Of a DNA stretch of 64,000 nucleotides, positions 32,312 to 41,406 are shown one piece after another; positions within the stretch are counted from its first letter, which is position 1, and each line of letters begins with the position of its first letter. The DNA is taken from assembly GCF_009712225.1 (NCBI RefSeq), contig NZ_WASP01000012.1:36909-100908 (forward strand). The letters run 5' to 3'. A program made the translations under genes and the position numbers. The notes under the pieces were generated by a model. It saw only the letters and a program-made list of their open reading frames with translations, did no database searches and was not told the origin of the DNA. The DNA is from Desulfovibrio sp. Its GTDB lineage: Bacteria > Desulfobacterota > Desulfovibrionia > Desulfovibrionales > Desulfovibrionaceae.

Positions 32312-33623
32312 GCGTGCGGCGGTCCTCGGCATCTACCTAGCCCCGACGCCTGACGAAGAGGTCCGTGTCGGCTCGCTGGTGCGCGACGCCGGGGGCACCA
32401 TCACATTCACAGCGGACGACAATTACCTCGCCCTGGGGCCGGCACGTCCCGTCCTGAGCATGGCCTGGCGCGGCGCTGACGAGGACGACACGATCCGCCG
32501 CCTGGTGGCGCGCGAGGACAAGGTCATGCGCAACGGCCTGCTGCCGCCCTACTTCTCGGGCCTCCTGCCCGAGGGCGCGCTGCGCGATCTGGTCGAGGCC
32601 GAGTTCGGCACGGGCGCCTTTGACGACTTCGACGTCCTGGCACGCTTGGGCGGCGACCTGCCGGGCGCCGGCGTGGCGCGCCTTGAGGCCGGGCAAGCTG
32701 GCGGGCCGCAGGTTGCGGCCGGAAAGGGAGCAAGGAAAACGCTCCCGGTTCCACCCGGTGGCGTAAAGTTCTCCCTGGCTGGAATCCAGTTGAAATTCAC
32801 CGTCGTGGCGACCGACCGTGGCGTGACGGCGCCGGGGCGTGACCAGCACGGCGACATCATTCTCAAGCTGCCATCAGAACGGCATCCGGCGCTGGTGGAA
32901 GCGGAGCATGCCGGGCTGGCACTGGCGCGCGTCGTCGGTATCCGTGCCGCCGAGGCATTTCCGGTCGATATCGCCAATATCCAGGGCATCCCAGCCGAAT
33001 ATTTGCAGGGCGGGACGCGCGCTCTGGCGGTCCGTCGGTTCGATCGCGCACCCGGCGGACGCCGTATCCACACCGAGGACTACGCTCAGATCCTGGGCGC
33101 CATCGGCGACCGCAAATACACGATGGCCAACGAGGAAACGGTTTACAACATGGCGCGCCGCTTCACGGGCGACTGGAGCGGTATGCTTCTCGAAGCCGTC
33201 CGGCGCACGGTGGCCAACATCATGATCGGTAACGGCGATGCCCATCTCAAGAACTGGTCACTCATCCATCCCGCAGGCGGCCAACCGGAACTGACCCCGG
33301 CTTACGATATCGTGCCGACATTTTTGTACGGCGACAGGACGATGGCGCTGGCCTTCGGCGGCACAAAGGACGCCGCCCGAATCACTTTGCGTCGCTTCGA
33401 GCGGGCGGCCGGGCTGGTCAAGGTGTCGCCCGACTTGCTGGCCCGAGAAGCCAAGAAGACGGTTGAAGCCGCCTTGGACCTCTGGCCGGCAGCCATGCGC
33501 GATCTGCCTTTGCCGCAGGAGATGCAGGACCGCATCGTCGCGCGCTGGCGTGACCTCAGCCTCGTCCAGGAGGTGCGCCCGATCATCGTCCCAGGGGCCG
33601 GTCGCAGACCGACGTCCCTGTGA
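32292..33623 (+). CDS. hipA: HipA-family serine/threonine kinase toxin
   Basis: 443 residues. GGAGG lies 9 bp before the ATG at 32292; the earlier ATG at 32283 is too close to it. The N-terminal HipA domain (VGSLVRDAGGTITFTADDNYL, in parts) is followed by the kinase. KFSLAGIQLKF is the ATP-loop motif with the autophosphorylated Ser, GNGDAHLKNWSL the catalytic loop and AYDIVPTFLY the metal-binding motif. HipA kinases phosphorylate aminoacyl-tRNA synthetases such as GltX and cause growth arrest or persistence. All catalytic residues are present. The pair probably stabilises the element. Confidence 0.92.
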   Translation: MKRLIIERAAVLGIYLAPTPDEEVRVGSLVRDAGGTITFTADDNYLALGPARPVLSMAWRGADEDDTIRRLVAREDKVMRNGLLPPYFSGLLPEGALRDLVEAEFGTGAFDDFDVLARLGGDLPGAGVARLEAGQAGGPQVAAGKGARKTLPVPPGGVKFSLAGIQLKFTVVATDRGVTAPGRDQHGDIILKLPSERHPALVEAEHAGLALARVVGIRAAEAFPVDIANIQGIPAEYLQGGTRALAVRRFDRAPGGRRIHTEDYAQILGAIGDRKYTMANEETVYNMARRFTGDWSGMLLEAVRRTVANIMIGNGDAHLKNWSLIHPAGGQPELTPAYDIVPTFLYGDRTMALAFGGTKDAARITLRRFERAAGLVKVSPDLLAREAKKTVEAALDLWPAAMRDLPLPQEMQDRIVARWRDLSLVQEVRPIIVPGAGRRPTSL

Positions 33624-33831
33624 CGGCAACGATGGCTGGTTCGGCCCCAGTGACCTCGCCGACCGCCACGACCTCACCGTCGGCCCCCATGAGACGCCAT
33701 TCCCACTCGATGCCGATCTGCGCGACCATCGCCCTCCATCCGTCGGCGAACGCCGTCCGATAGCGAGGCGTGCCGTTGGGCGCCAGGTTTTCCCAGCCCA
33801 TTAGGGCGATACGGTCGGTGTCAGTCAGCAT
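33583..33831 (-). CDS. hypothetical protein, 82 aa
   Basis: A minus-strand frame overlapping the hipA end by 41 bp. It begins MLTDTDRIALMGWENLAPNG and reads like a real soluble protein (YRTAFADGWRAMVAQIGIEWEWRLMG, in parts), with many Trp residues. No clear ribosome site was seen. It may be a small uncharacterised gene; the overlap lowers confidence. Confidence 0.42.
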   Translation of the reverse strand: MLTDTDRIALMGWENLAPNGTPRYRTAFADGWRAMVAQIGIEWEWRLMGADGEVVAVGEVTGAEPAIVAVTGTSVCDRPLGR

Positions 33832-34163
33832 CCCACTATTCTGCCACCTGCGCCCCGACAGCTTCGCGGCAGCCGCGTGGATATCTCTTCAAGGATTGAG
33901 GGCTCGTCAATCTACGCTGGCGATCCACTGGCTCTCTTGCGGCTCAAAAGAATTTCCAGCCCGAATAATTGACAAAATCTTCAGCTGGCGTAGCCTGTAT
34001 TTCGCGGATTGATCTCGTTCGTACCGCTGGCAGCAAAGGTAAAGGCTGTGCCGAGAGATCGTTTTGAACCAAGTCTGTTGGACGCAACCCTATTCTTTTG
34101 GTGGCGCAACCAGCGGCAAGCCAGCACCCGTATTTCTGAGTTGCGCGATCGGAAGGATAGACC
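33832..34163 (+). promoter_or_regulatory. Intergenic region with possible promoter for the 34164 gene
   Basis: 332 bp without a gene. A perfect -35 TTGACA (33969-33974) is followed after 16 bp by TAGCCT (33991-33996), a weak -10. The 34164 start has GGAAGGA 8 bp upstream. No operator-like repeat was seen. Confidence 0.32.
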
Positions 34164-36218
34164 ATGCGTATTCCCATTTCTGTCTCCGACCTGCAGCAAG
34201 GTCGGCTGACCAAGATCTCCCGAATCCTGGCGAAGCGGTGGCCTGCGGGCACACTTTCCCTTATGCAGGCGCAGAACACTCTTGCCGGTTTACTGGGCTA
34301 TCGGGATCTTCACGACCTCCAGTCCAATGCCGAAGCTGACATCTCTGCGCCAGGCGCGGAGGGATTGACCCGCGCTGACGTCGTTGATGCTGTGGCCTGG
34401 CGGCTGTCCCGTCGGCATCACTTGCCTTTGGGGACGGCGCAAGAATTCGCAGTTCAGCTTCACCTGCAATCGCTCGATATCGATGCGCTGACTGCTGAGG
34501 CGGCGACAGAGCGTGTTATGGCCAATTGGCGACATGATGGACGACTGCTTGTGCTCGATGAGTTCCACCAGTACGTCAATCCGTATTGGAATCCCAAAAC
34601 CCCGCAACTCCTTGATGCCAATATCCCAGGGTTCCGATTCGCCGTCCTGGCGGATCGCCGGATGTTTCTTTGGAATAGGCTGGATCACCTGATGCGCCAT
34701 CTCCCGGCGTCGTTTGTCGATGATCTCAGCCAGGAAGTTGCTTATGGCAGCTTATCGACAGGGAAAGCTGAGGAAGCCTTCTACACGACGGAATTGTTCC
34801 CTGCCGCGTGCCTTCCCGTCAGTCAGGCGGTGAAGGAGTCTGAAATCCTCCCGGACGGCTTCGAGATCGTTTGGCTGTTCAACGGCGGCAGCCGGTGCCT
34901 TGGCCGGGTGCTGTTCAACAAGACGTTGGGTGGAATCATCCCAGTCATTTTCGATCCGTCCGACGATTCAATCTTCGAGGCAGTTGCGGCGCTGCTTTGT
35001 GGCGATACGGTACCACTACCGGCGCACCAGATCAGAGGAGCTGGCCGGCACGTTTTCCGGTTGCACTGGGGGAGGGGCTACGACCTGGCACGCGACGTCG
35101 GCACGCTCGGCAGGAAGTCCTCGGATGGGCGGCCATCAAAAAAGCGCGACCTCGCGCGGCTTGACGGAGAAATCCGTTATGGGCTGGTCGACGGTCGGCC
35201 CGTATTGAAAGGGGCAACGTTCGTCGAACGCGAACAGGTCTACCTGCGGGTTCAGTCCTGGCTTGGGCCGGATGACATCCCAACGTGCTTGCGCTCGCCG
35301 TGGGACGTCAAGCCCGGGTCCGCTTTATTGGAACGGCGGAATTCCAACGAGGTGATCTTGCCGGCCGCGTGCGTCTTCTTTTTGCTCGCTCGAGATAAGA
35401 TGGCCGCAATGGTGCGCGACGCCTCCGTCGCCCTGACGGCCGATGTCGACCGGTTGTTGGCGAGCATCCGCTCCCTGACGACTCCCAGCGCCTTTTCCGC
35501 GTATAGCCAGAAGGTCGTCGACTGGGCGTTGCCATTACGCGTTGAAGACCAGACAGAGGATGACCCGGACCTGGTTGATGAGCGCGACCGCGCTATCGAG
35601 GCGCTGAAGTGGCGTGGCCGGGCCTTGCACCAACTGATCCCAGCCTTGGATGTATTCGATGCCGCAGCTCTCGGCATGGTTCTGCTGGATGCGGAGGGTG
35701 AATATCCTGGCAGCGATGGGGCCGACTTGGTCTATCCGCCGAAAGCCGACGATATCGTCGGGATCGTCACGTTCCTGGCCGGCATGGTTCTTCACGCAGC
35801 CTGCTGCGCATCTGGTGGTCGCGCGCCGGAGGCCTCGCTTCTGCCCGGTTCCGTCATTCTAGGCGTTGACCTGCTGCTGAAAGGCCATGTGGAGCCTGCT
35901 GATCTGGCAGCATCTATCCAACAGATCAGTGTTTTCCGCCGGGCTCTGTCCACCCAGGAGGACTTCTTGAAGGGCATTGAGGCCTGGCGGTCCCACGATG
36001 ATCGTATGATCGCGCTCCGCTCGGAAGGTCGCTTCCTTTATGTTGGTTCGCCGGTTGATCGCGTGCGACCGAAGAGTTTTGCCGAACTGTCGACCGATAT
36101 GTTGTCGCGGTTTCGAAAATCCGGTTCGGCAGTTGTAACCCAAGATACGGCCATCGTTTCGGCGAAGGGAGCGGCGCCTAAAGAGCACATGATCGCTCGG
36201 TCGAGGGACCTGGATTAG
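34164..36218 (+). CDS. large unknown protein, 684 aa
   Basis: No known domain recognised over most of its length. The first ~50 residues (TKISRILAKRWP, then LSLMQAQNTLAGLLGYRDLHDLQ, in parts) match a short helical motif often found at the start of plasmid and phage accessory proteins. The rest is a soluble alpha/beta protein with several Trp/His-rich motifs (VLDEFHQYVNPYWN, FRLHWGRGYDLARD) and one hydrophobic stretch near residue 535. There is no Walker A, nuclease or helicase motif that I can see. It is followed after 100 bp by the membrane-anchored XseA-like gene, so the two may act together. Confidence 0.75.
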   Translation: MRIPISVSDLQQGRLTKISRILAKRWPAGTLSLMQAQNTLAGLLGYRDLHDLQSNAEADISAPGAEGLTRADVVDAVAWRLSRRHHLPLGTAQEFAVQLHLQSLDIDALTAEAATERVMANWRHDGRLLVLDEFHQYVNPYWNPKTPQLLDANIPGFRFAVLADRRMFLWNRLDHLMRHLPASFVDDLSQEVAYGSLSTGKAEEAFYTTELFPAACLPVSQAVKESEILPDGFEIVWLFNGGSRCLGRVLFNKTLGGIIPVIFDPSDDSIFEAVAALLCGDTVPLPAHQIRGAGRHVFRLHWGRGYDLARDVGTLGRKSSDGRPSKKRDLARLDGEIRYGLVDGRPVLKGATFVEREQVYLRVQSWLGPDDIPTCLRSPWDVKPGSALLERRNSNEVILPAACVFFLLARDKMAAMVRDASVALTADVDRLLASIRSLTTPSAFSAYSQKVVDWALPLRVEDQTEDDPDLVDERDRAIEALKWRGRALHQLIPALDVFDAAALGMVLLDAEGEYPGSDGADLVYPPKADDIVGIVTFLAGMVLHAACCASGGRAPEASLLPGSVILGVDLLLKGHVEPADLAASIQQISVFRRALSTQEDFLKGIEAWRSHDDRMIALRSEGRFLYVGSPVDRVRPKSFAELSTDMLSRFRKSGSAVVTQDTAIVSAKGAAPKEHMIARSRDLD

Positions 36219-36318
36219 TGCTGCTTTTGTGCCTTATTCGGCAGTTCTTCCACGATATCCATCTGATAGCCTTGGCGTTTCAGGTCCGCTCGCCATCCGT
36301 TAAGGCTTGGAGCAGCCA

Positions 36319-37401
36319 ATGTCTCGTTCTTCGACTGCCGCAGGGCAGGTGATGCCAACATCCGGTGAGCCGGTTGCCATGAGGATCCTCACCGTGGCCG
36401 CGTTGAACGAGACGTTCGCTCAGATCGCCGCGAACGTTGTTCGCCGGACAAAGGAATTGGAGTGGCTAATTCAGTTGGAGGGCGACATCGGCGATCTCGG
36501 CGCAAAGAAAGGAAGCTGGCATTACGACGTTCCTCTGTCCGATCCTCGTACCGGTGCAGCCGTTCTCTGCAATGTTCCCGCCGACCTTGTTGCTGGGCAT
36601 GACGTTCGTGAAGGCCATCACGTCAGGGTGGTCGGCCGCGCTGACGCGAACTGTTTCCGGGATGTCGCGCGATTTCGATTGACCATAATTGATCTTGCGA
36701 CCGTAAGCGCTCCGGAGGAGCAGGAAGTCGAGAGATCGACATTGGCCGCATTGAAACAGCTTTCCAATGGCCGACGGTCGTTCCCTTCGACGACTCCGAT
36801 CTCGGTCACGATCATCGGTCCGTCGGGTTCACGCGCCAAGGGCGGGATCGATATGGCACAGGTTCTCAGCCGGGATGAGGCGTCTGTCATGGTCGACCAG
36901 GTGGATGTCCGCATGGGTGATCCGGTTGCCATGGCCAACGTCATTCGCGAGACACGCAGCGATGTCCTCGCTCTCGTCCGAGGAGGCGGGGACACCAAGG
37001 AATTCAGCGTTTTTGACAATCTGGCCGTTATCGAGGCGCTCTCCCTGTATCCCGGCTATCGGGTCATTGGGCTCGGCCACGAAGGGGATCGCACCTTGGC
37101 CGAGTTGTTTGTGGACCATGCTGCGATCACGCCGTCCGACGCCGGGCACCACGTGCTTTCACGGATCCGGGAAAACGAGGAAGCCGCTGCTGCGGCTCGC
37201 CGGACTTCTATCGCTCAGAAGACCGCGGACGAAATGCGCGAGCGCGCTGCCATCGCGGAAACGAAGCTCACCGAAACCGAAGGACGTGCGAAGTCCGTCG
37301 AGGACCGGTTCAAGGACATGTCGCAAAAAGTACAGTTTGGTTGGTCATGGTTATTGTTGGCCGCTTTGGCAGGGTTGGGGGTCGGGTATTTCGTTCGTTA
37401 A
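36319..37401 (+). CDS. XseA-like (exonuclease VII large subunit-type) protein with C-terminal membrane anchor
   Basis: 360 residues. ATG at 36319 has GGAG 8 bp upstream. Residues ~20-130 form an OB-fold (LEWLIQLEGDIGDLGAKKG, HHVRVVGRADAN). The middle part has the XseA pattern TIIGPSGSRAKGGIDM near residue 162, then LALVRGGGDTKEFSVFDN near residue 218 and GLGHEGDRTLAELFVDHAA, in parts, near residue 252. The long coiled-coil of XseA is short here (residues ~285-335), and the protein ends with one transmembrane helix, WSWLLLAALAGLGVGYFV. XseA normally works with XseB on single-stranded DNA in the cytosol. No XseB gene is nearby, and the anchor is not a feature of normal XseA. Confidence 0.78.
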   Translation: MSRSSTAAGQVMPTSGEPVAMRILTVAALNETFAQIAANVVRRTKELEWLIQLEGDIGDLGAKKGSWHYDVPLSDPRTGAAVLCNVPADLVAGHDVREGHHVRVVGRADANCFRDVARFRLTIIDLATVSAPEEQEVERSTLAALKQLSNGRRSFPSTTPISVTIIGPSGSRAKGGIDMAQVLSRDEASVMVDQVDVRMGDPVAMANVIRETRSDVLALVRGGGDTKEFSVFDNLAVIEALSLYPGYRVIGLGHEGDRTLAELFVDHAAITPSDAGHHVLSRIRENEEAAAAARRTSIAQKTADEMRERAAIAETKLTETEGRAKSVEDRFKDMSQKVQFGWSWLLLAALAGLGVGYFVR

Positions 37402-37459
37402 CAGCGCATTGCGCAGTTGCTGTTGCGACTAAGGAAACTTTGGATCAAGGGGATGATCA

Positions 37460-37618
37460 GTGGGCCAAGCGAAGAGACGGGGCAGCTATGCCGAGAGGGT
37501 CAAGCGAGCCTTGGGAAGTAAAGCCTGTATGCCCGACGATATGCTGTATCTCGAAGGGGAAGGCGCCAACACGCCGGCGGCCGGCGTGGCTGTTGCTCAA
37601 CGGAACGTGACAGAATGA
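37460..37618 (+). CDS. small basic protein, 52 aa
   Basis: A GTG start at 37460 with AAGGGG 9 bp upstream gives MGQAKRRGSYAERVKRALG, then a short acidic end. Proteins starting MGQAKxRG are common small accessory proteins on alphaproteobacterial plasmids, with unknown function. Its TGA overlaps an ATG (ATGA) that opens the helicase-like remnant. Confidence 0.5.
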   Translation: MGQAKRRGSYAERVKRALGSKACMPDDMLYLEGEGANTPAAGVAVAQRNVTE

Positions 37619-37824
37619 ACGTCGCTGTGTCCCGCGCCAAGGATTGTTTCGTGGTGATTGGCGATATGCGCCTATTCCGGCGTGATCGACGAAGTGTTCC
37701 TTCGTCATTATTGGCCAAATATCTGTTCTCGGAGCCGGAAAGCGAGATTGTCGACGTAGGCGGCAACCACACCCTCCCGCAGCATGATCTTGTGAATGGG
37801 AACCTTATCTCAACCCCTGATTGA
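37615..37824 (+). pseudogene. C-terminal remnant of a superfamily I helicase
   Basis: The 69-codon frame begins MNVAVSRAKDCFVVIGDMRLF. N-VAVSRAK-x6-GD is the last helicase motif (motif VI region) of UPF1/RecD-like superfamily 1 helicases. No Walker A or other helicase motif lies upstream, so only the C-terminal end survives, probably after a deletion. Confidence 0.55.
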
Positions 37825-37917
37825 CATCGCGCGGCGTCGACCCGCAGAACTGCTCGGCGGGCATCTGTGTGCAGCAGCCGTCATTTTTGTGAAGCGATGA
37901 TTAAATGAGTTATAGCC

Positions 37918-38403
37918 ATGAAACCACGACATAAAAAGCGCCTTGTATGCGGAGCCCTGCGTCTCCCGACACGCCGGGAGCGCCGCTTGATATTGATGTG
38001 TTTCCTCGGTGACGCTTTTTCGACGTTGTTCCATTGTGCGGGGTATATTACGACCGTTCAAAATGATGTGATTATCTATGGTAGCTACGGCGCATTATTC
38101 ATTGGCCTTGTGTGGATGCATTGCACGGAAATTGTCCAGCGGGAGGGGAAAGCAACCTGGGGCGATGTGTTGGATGAACTGCGCATCCTTGGCAGGATGA
38201 GCCTATTATCGTGCAGCATGGTAGGAGCGCTGGTTTTCGTTGTTACGATGTTGCCGGCGGCAGGGTCGCCACAATTTCGGTTATGGCTTGGCGAATTTCT
38301 AGAGAATGCCGACGCAAAATTCAAAGAAACGCAAAGCCAACACGAACTCTTGCTGGCGCGCCGGCGGGCCAGGCGACCGACTGAGAATTGGGATGGGCCG
38401 TGA
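37918..38403 (+). CDS. membrane protein, 161 aa
   Basis: No family recognised. A basic N-terminus (MKPRHKKRLVCGALRLPTRRERR) is followed by hydrophobic segments near residues 25-42, 52-66 and 94-112, predicting two or three membrane passes. The C-terminus is a charged cytosolic helix (AKFKETQSQHELLLARRRARRP, in parts). It opens a run of small membrane or exported proteins extending to 42.2 kb. No clear ribosome site. Confidence 0.55.
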   Translation: MKPRHKKRLVCGALRLPTRRERRLILMCFLGDAFSTLFHCAGYITTVQNDVIIYGSYGALFIGLVWMHCTEIVQREGKATWGDVLDELRILGRMSLLSCSMVGALVFVVTMLPAAGSPQFRLWLGEFLENADAKFKETQSQHELLLARRRARRPTENWDGP

Positions 38404-38572
38404 CTTTCAAGAAAAGAACGTCCCGCCTGTGGGTGAAGGGGGTGACCACAATCGGGCTCGCTTCTCGATCTTGATCGCGCGGTATTTCTTTCCATTACGG
38501 GCGATTTGAAAAGGACTGGCCAGAAATTTTGTTTCCCATTGGCTCAACACGTACACATTGGAGAACAACACC

Positions 38573-38926
38573 ATGAAGAAGCTACTCTTGGTCACCGCGC
38601 TGGTGGCATGTGCCTTTGGTCCGGCCAACGCCGGAGAACCCGAACAGAAAACGGTGTTCTGGGATGCCTACAGCGCGATTTCGATGGGAAGCCTCAAGGG
38701 CTTTGTTACGGCGGCCGATATCGTGGCTCAGCATAAAGCGGAAGCCAACCGACCGGGCGACCAGTGGCGGACAGAGCGGCTCGCGATGAGTGCGGCCTGT
38801 GCCTGGCCAGTCCACGATCCGGCGTTCGGCGATCACCAGGACGCCATGAATGGCGGGTTCTTCAAGAATGATGGGCTGTCCGCCGCGGATGTTCTGACCG
38901 CTTGTCATAATTTGAACCTCTTCTGA
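38573..38926 (+). CDS. small exported protein, 117 aa
   Basis: ATG at 38573 with GGAG 9 bp upstream is preferred over the in-frame ATG at 38558. The start MKKLLLVTALVACAFGPANA is a textbook signal peptide. The mature protein has three or four Cys/His residues (SAACAWPVHDPAFGDH, LTACHNLN) and may hold a disulfide. Overall composition resembles small Rap1a/Tai-type periplasmic proteins, but the similarity is too weak to assign. Confidence 0.62.
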   Translation: MKKLLLVTALVACAFGPANAGEPEQKTVFWDAYSAISMGSLKGFVTAADIVAQHKAEANRPGDQWRTERLAMSAACAWPVHDPAFGDHQDAMNGGFFKNDGLSAADVLTACHNLNLF

Positions 38927-39081
38927 TCCCGCCCGAGGCAGCGACCTACGCCTGATAATTGTTCTTGTCAGGCGTAGCGTTTGGGGCCACAGTAGGGGAA
39001 CAGACACGGAACGAACGCCCCGTATCACCGCCCGACGGGACGCGACTGTCCGACCGATGCAACGACTGGAGGTGCACACCC

Positions 39082-39918
39082 ATGACCGACTCCCACGACG
39101 CCGCGCCGGCGAGCCGCCGGCCGCTGCCCGTCGCGGTCCGCCTCCCGTTGGCCGTCGGCCTGCTAGGGGTACTGGCCATCCTGGTCCACTTCCACATCGG
39201 CTTCCGCTTGCTGGACGGGCTGCAGGGCACCACCCTGGTTTATGGGTTCTTGGCCTACGGCGCCGTCTTCCTGCTGTGGCCGCGCCGGCTGACGGCGCGG
39301 GTCGTCCCGCCGGCCTTGTTCGGCCGTGTGCGAACCGCCGCGCTGACAACGCTGTGCACCGGGCTCTGGCTGTGGGTGCTGGTCTTTAAGGGAAGCACAT
39401 TCCCCGCCCAGGCAAATCTGTGGTTTGGCTGGGCTGTTGCCATTGTCTTGGTGGTCGCCACGATCATCCAGGGACGCGGGCTGGTGCGCGATCTGCCTCG
39501 GGCGCGGCGCGGCGACACCCTCCCAACGGAGGTGACGCCGCCGGGATGGCTGGTCCTCCTCGCCGCCGTCCTGACGCCGGCGGCGGCAAAGGTCGGAAAA
39601 CTGGTGCGGCCGCTGGCTTTCCCGCTGGCGCTGATCGCCGTCGTGGTCCTCCCGGGGATCCGTTTCCTCGAACCGGGCGCGACGATCGGCACGGATGACC
39701 GCTGCTTCCTGATCGAACGCGATGGCGCCTACCTGACCGGCGTCGCCTTCAAGCGTTTCCCGCACCCGCTCTTCCTGCACGCCCTGCCGGCGGAAGACCA
39801 CACCTCGCCTTTCTATGCCCCGCCGGTCCACGAATGCCCGCCAGCGATCGCCGTGCCGGTGCCGGTCGACGAGCCGCTGCCTCCTACAACGCCAACATCT
39901 CAAGTCCCTCGCGCCTGA
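39082..39918 (+). CDS. multi-pass membrane protein, 278 aa
   Basis: No family recognised. ATG at 39082 has GGAGG 9 bp upstream. Five or six hydrophobic segments span residues 22-225, followed by a Pro-rich tail that looks exposed (PVPVDEPLPPTTPTSQVP). Codon use is more GC-rich than neighbouring genes. It lies 37 bp before the next membrane-protein gene, so an operon with 39956, 40645, 41407 and 41967 is likely. Confidence 0.62.
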   Translation: MTDSHDAAPASRRPLPVAVRLPLAVGLLGVLAILVHFHIGFRLLDGLQGTTLVYGFLAYGAVFLLWPRRLTARVVPPALFGRVRTAALTTLCTGLWLWVLVFKGSTFPAQANLWFGWAVAIVLVVATIIQGRGLVRDLPRARRGDTLPTEVTPPGWLVLLAAVLTPAAAKVGKLVRPLAFPLALIAVVVLPGIRFLEPGATIGTDDRCFLIERDGAYLTGVAFKRFPHPLFLHALPAEDHTSPFYAPPVHECPPAIAVPVPVDEPLPPTTPTSQVPRA

Positions 39919-39955
39919 GCATGGCGCCATTCATTTGCCCGAAAGGAAGCAGGTC

Positions 39956-40633
39956 ATGACCGACACCGCATCTCAGGTCGCAACGATGGCCGGACAAAGC
40001 GCTGCCCCCGAGACGGAACGGCCGGCGGGTCGAAGGCTGCGGGTATTCGCCATTGTGCTGGCGCTGATCGGCCTGGGCGTCACGGGGTGGCACATTGCGA
40101 GGGTGGTCATGCTCCCCTCGCACGTGTTTGCTTCGGTCTTGGGAAGCGTCTGGACGCCCTCGGTGCAAATCGGGTTCCGCATGGCACCGTCCGGCGATGC
40201 CGTCGAGGCGGTTTTCGCACCGATTGATGCCCCCAATCCAGGTTTCGTGGCTGTCCGCTATCCGATGCCCGCCTCCATTGACGGCGCCAAGGCGGTTCGC
40301 GATCGGGTATACGCGGCTGCCAAGACCATCAATCTGGTCCTCGCTGACTTCCCGGCCGGCAGCTGCAGCCGGATTGCCGACCCCTGCCGCCCGCTGGCGG
40401 CCGGCGACTGGGATCCTGCCGACCTATTTATGGCGGCGGTCGGTGGCCTGCTGCGGATGTACGTCGGCGGGATCGCAATTCCTGGACTGATGCTGGCCTT
40501 CGGCGCTTTGGCGGCGTTGTTCGGTATATCGCGTCGTGCCGTCCTAACCGGCGTCGGCGCGATGGCGTTCAGTACGATCGCGGCGCTGGGATCGGAATTT
40601 GCCTTCGCGACCTTCTACGGCTGGCCATTGTGA
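39956..40633 (+). CDS. membrane protein, 225 aa
   Basis: No family recognised. ATG at 39956 follows GAAAGGAAGCAGGTC. One transmembrane helix near residues 30-50 (FAIVLALIGLGVTGWHI), a periplasmic stretch of about 110 residues with a Cys pair (GSCSRIADPCRPL), then two helices near residues 165-215. The layout suggests a periplasmic domain held between membrane anchors. Function unknown. Confidence 0.6.
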   Translation: MTDTASQVATMAGQSAAPETERPAGRRLRVFAIVLALIGLGVTGWHIARVVMLPSHVFASVLGSVWTPSVQIGFRMAPSGDAVEAVFAPIDAPNPGFVAVRYPMPASIDGAKAVRDRVYAAAKTINLVLADFPAGSCSRIADPCRPLAAGDWDPADLFMAAVGGLLRMYVGGIAIPGLMLAFGALAALFGISRRAVLTGVGAMAFSTIAALGSEFAFATFYGWPL

Positions 40634-40644
40634 GGCAACGCCCA

Positions 40645-41271
40645 ATGATGAAACTGTTTCTGCGCCGCATCAATTGTGCCCTATTATTTGCCGTGGCCTG
40701 CGGGATTTCGCTCCTGCCTGGGATTTTGGCCATTCGAGATTTGGCTGGCTGGCAAGCCGTGGTAATCACGGTCGCCAGCGTCATATCTCTCTTGCTGGCC
40801 ATCGTGATGCCGAAGCCTATCAGTTGGCTCGGCTCAGTCGGTTATCCTTTCCTAGCCTGGGGAACGGCCACGCTTCTCGCGAATGCCAACGGTGCAACCT
40901 GGTTTATGGCCATGACGGTTTCAGTGATTGGAACCGTGTTTGCCCGTCACAGGGCTGTCGCCTTGGCCTGGGCGGTGTCTGGAAAAGAGAGGCCAAAGGA
41001 TCTGGAATGGGCGAAGGCAATGTCCGAGTTCCGGCGAGAGTGGGGCGACCTCGACCATAAAGTGATCGCAGCTTTATTGACCAAAGCGCTGGCCTCATTC
41101 GCGCTGGCCGTGGTGAATGTGATGGCTCTATGGGTGATGCTGGGCGGGGCCCCATTTGTTGCGGAGTCCAACGAGGTAAAACTCGGAGTGTTGTTCTTTG
41201 TTCTCGCCGAAGGACTGCTTTGGCTCGGAATCAAGGTCGCAAAAGCCGTCCGGGCGCGCAGAAATGACTGA
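40645..41271 (+). CDS. multi-pass membrane protein, 208 aa
   Basis: No family recognised. ATG at 40645 has GAGG 9 bp upstream and lies 11 bp after the previous stop, so the genes are co-transcribed. Four or five hydrophobic helices (residues 12-30, 40-55, 75-100, 140-165, 175-195) enclose a charged cytosolic loop with WAVSGKERPKDLEWAKAM, in parts. Function unknown. Confidence 0.6.
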   Translation: MMKLFLRRINCALLFAVACGISLLPGILAIRDLAGWQAVVITVASVISLLLAIVMPKPISWLGSVGYPFLAWGTATLLANANGATWFMAMTVSVIGTVFARHRAVALAWAVSGKERPKDLEWAKAMSEFRREWGDLDHKVIAALLTKALASFALAVVNVMALWVMLGGAPFVAESNEVKLGVLFFVLAEGLLWLGIKVAKAVRARRND

Positions 41272-41406
41272 TCGTACCCTGGACACTATTCCGCCAATTT
41301 TTCCGTCGGCAACCGAAGAGTCGGCGCAGTTTTGGAACGCCGGGCGAAACGATGGACTCTGCCGGCGACACCCCCTAGTGGTCCCCCTCAAAACTGCCCG
41401 GGGCCG

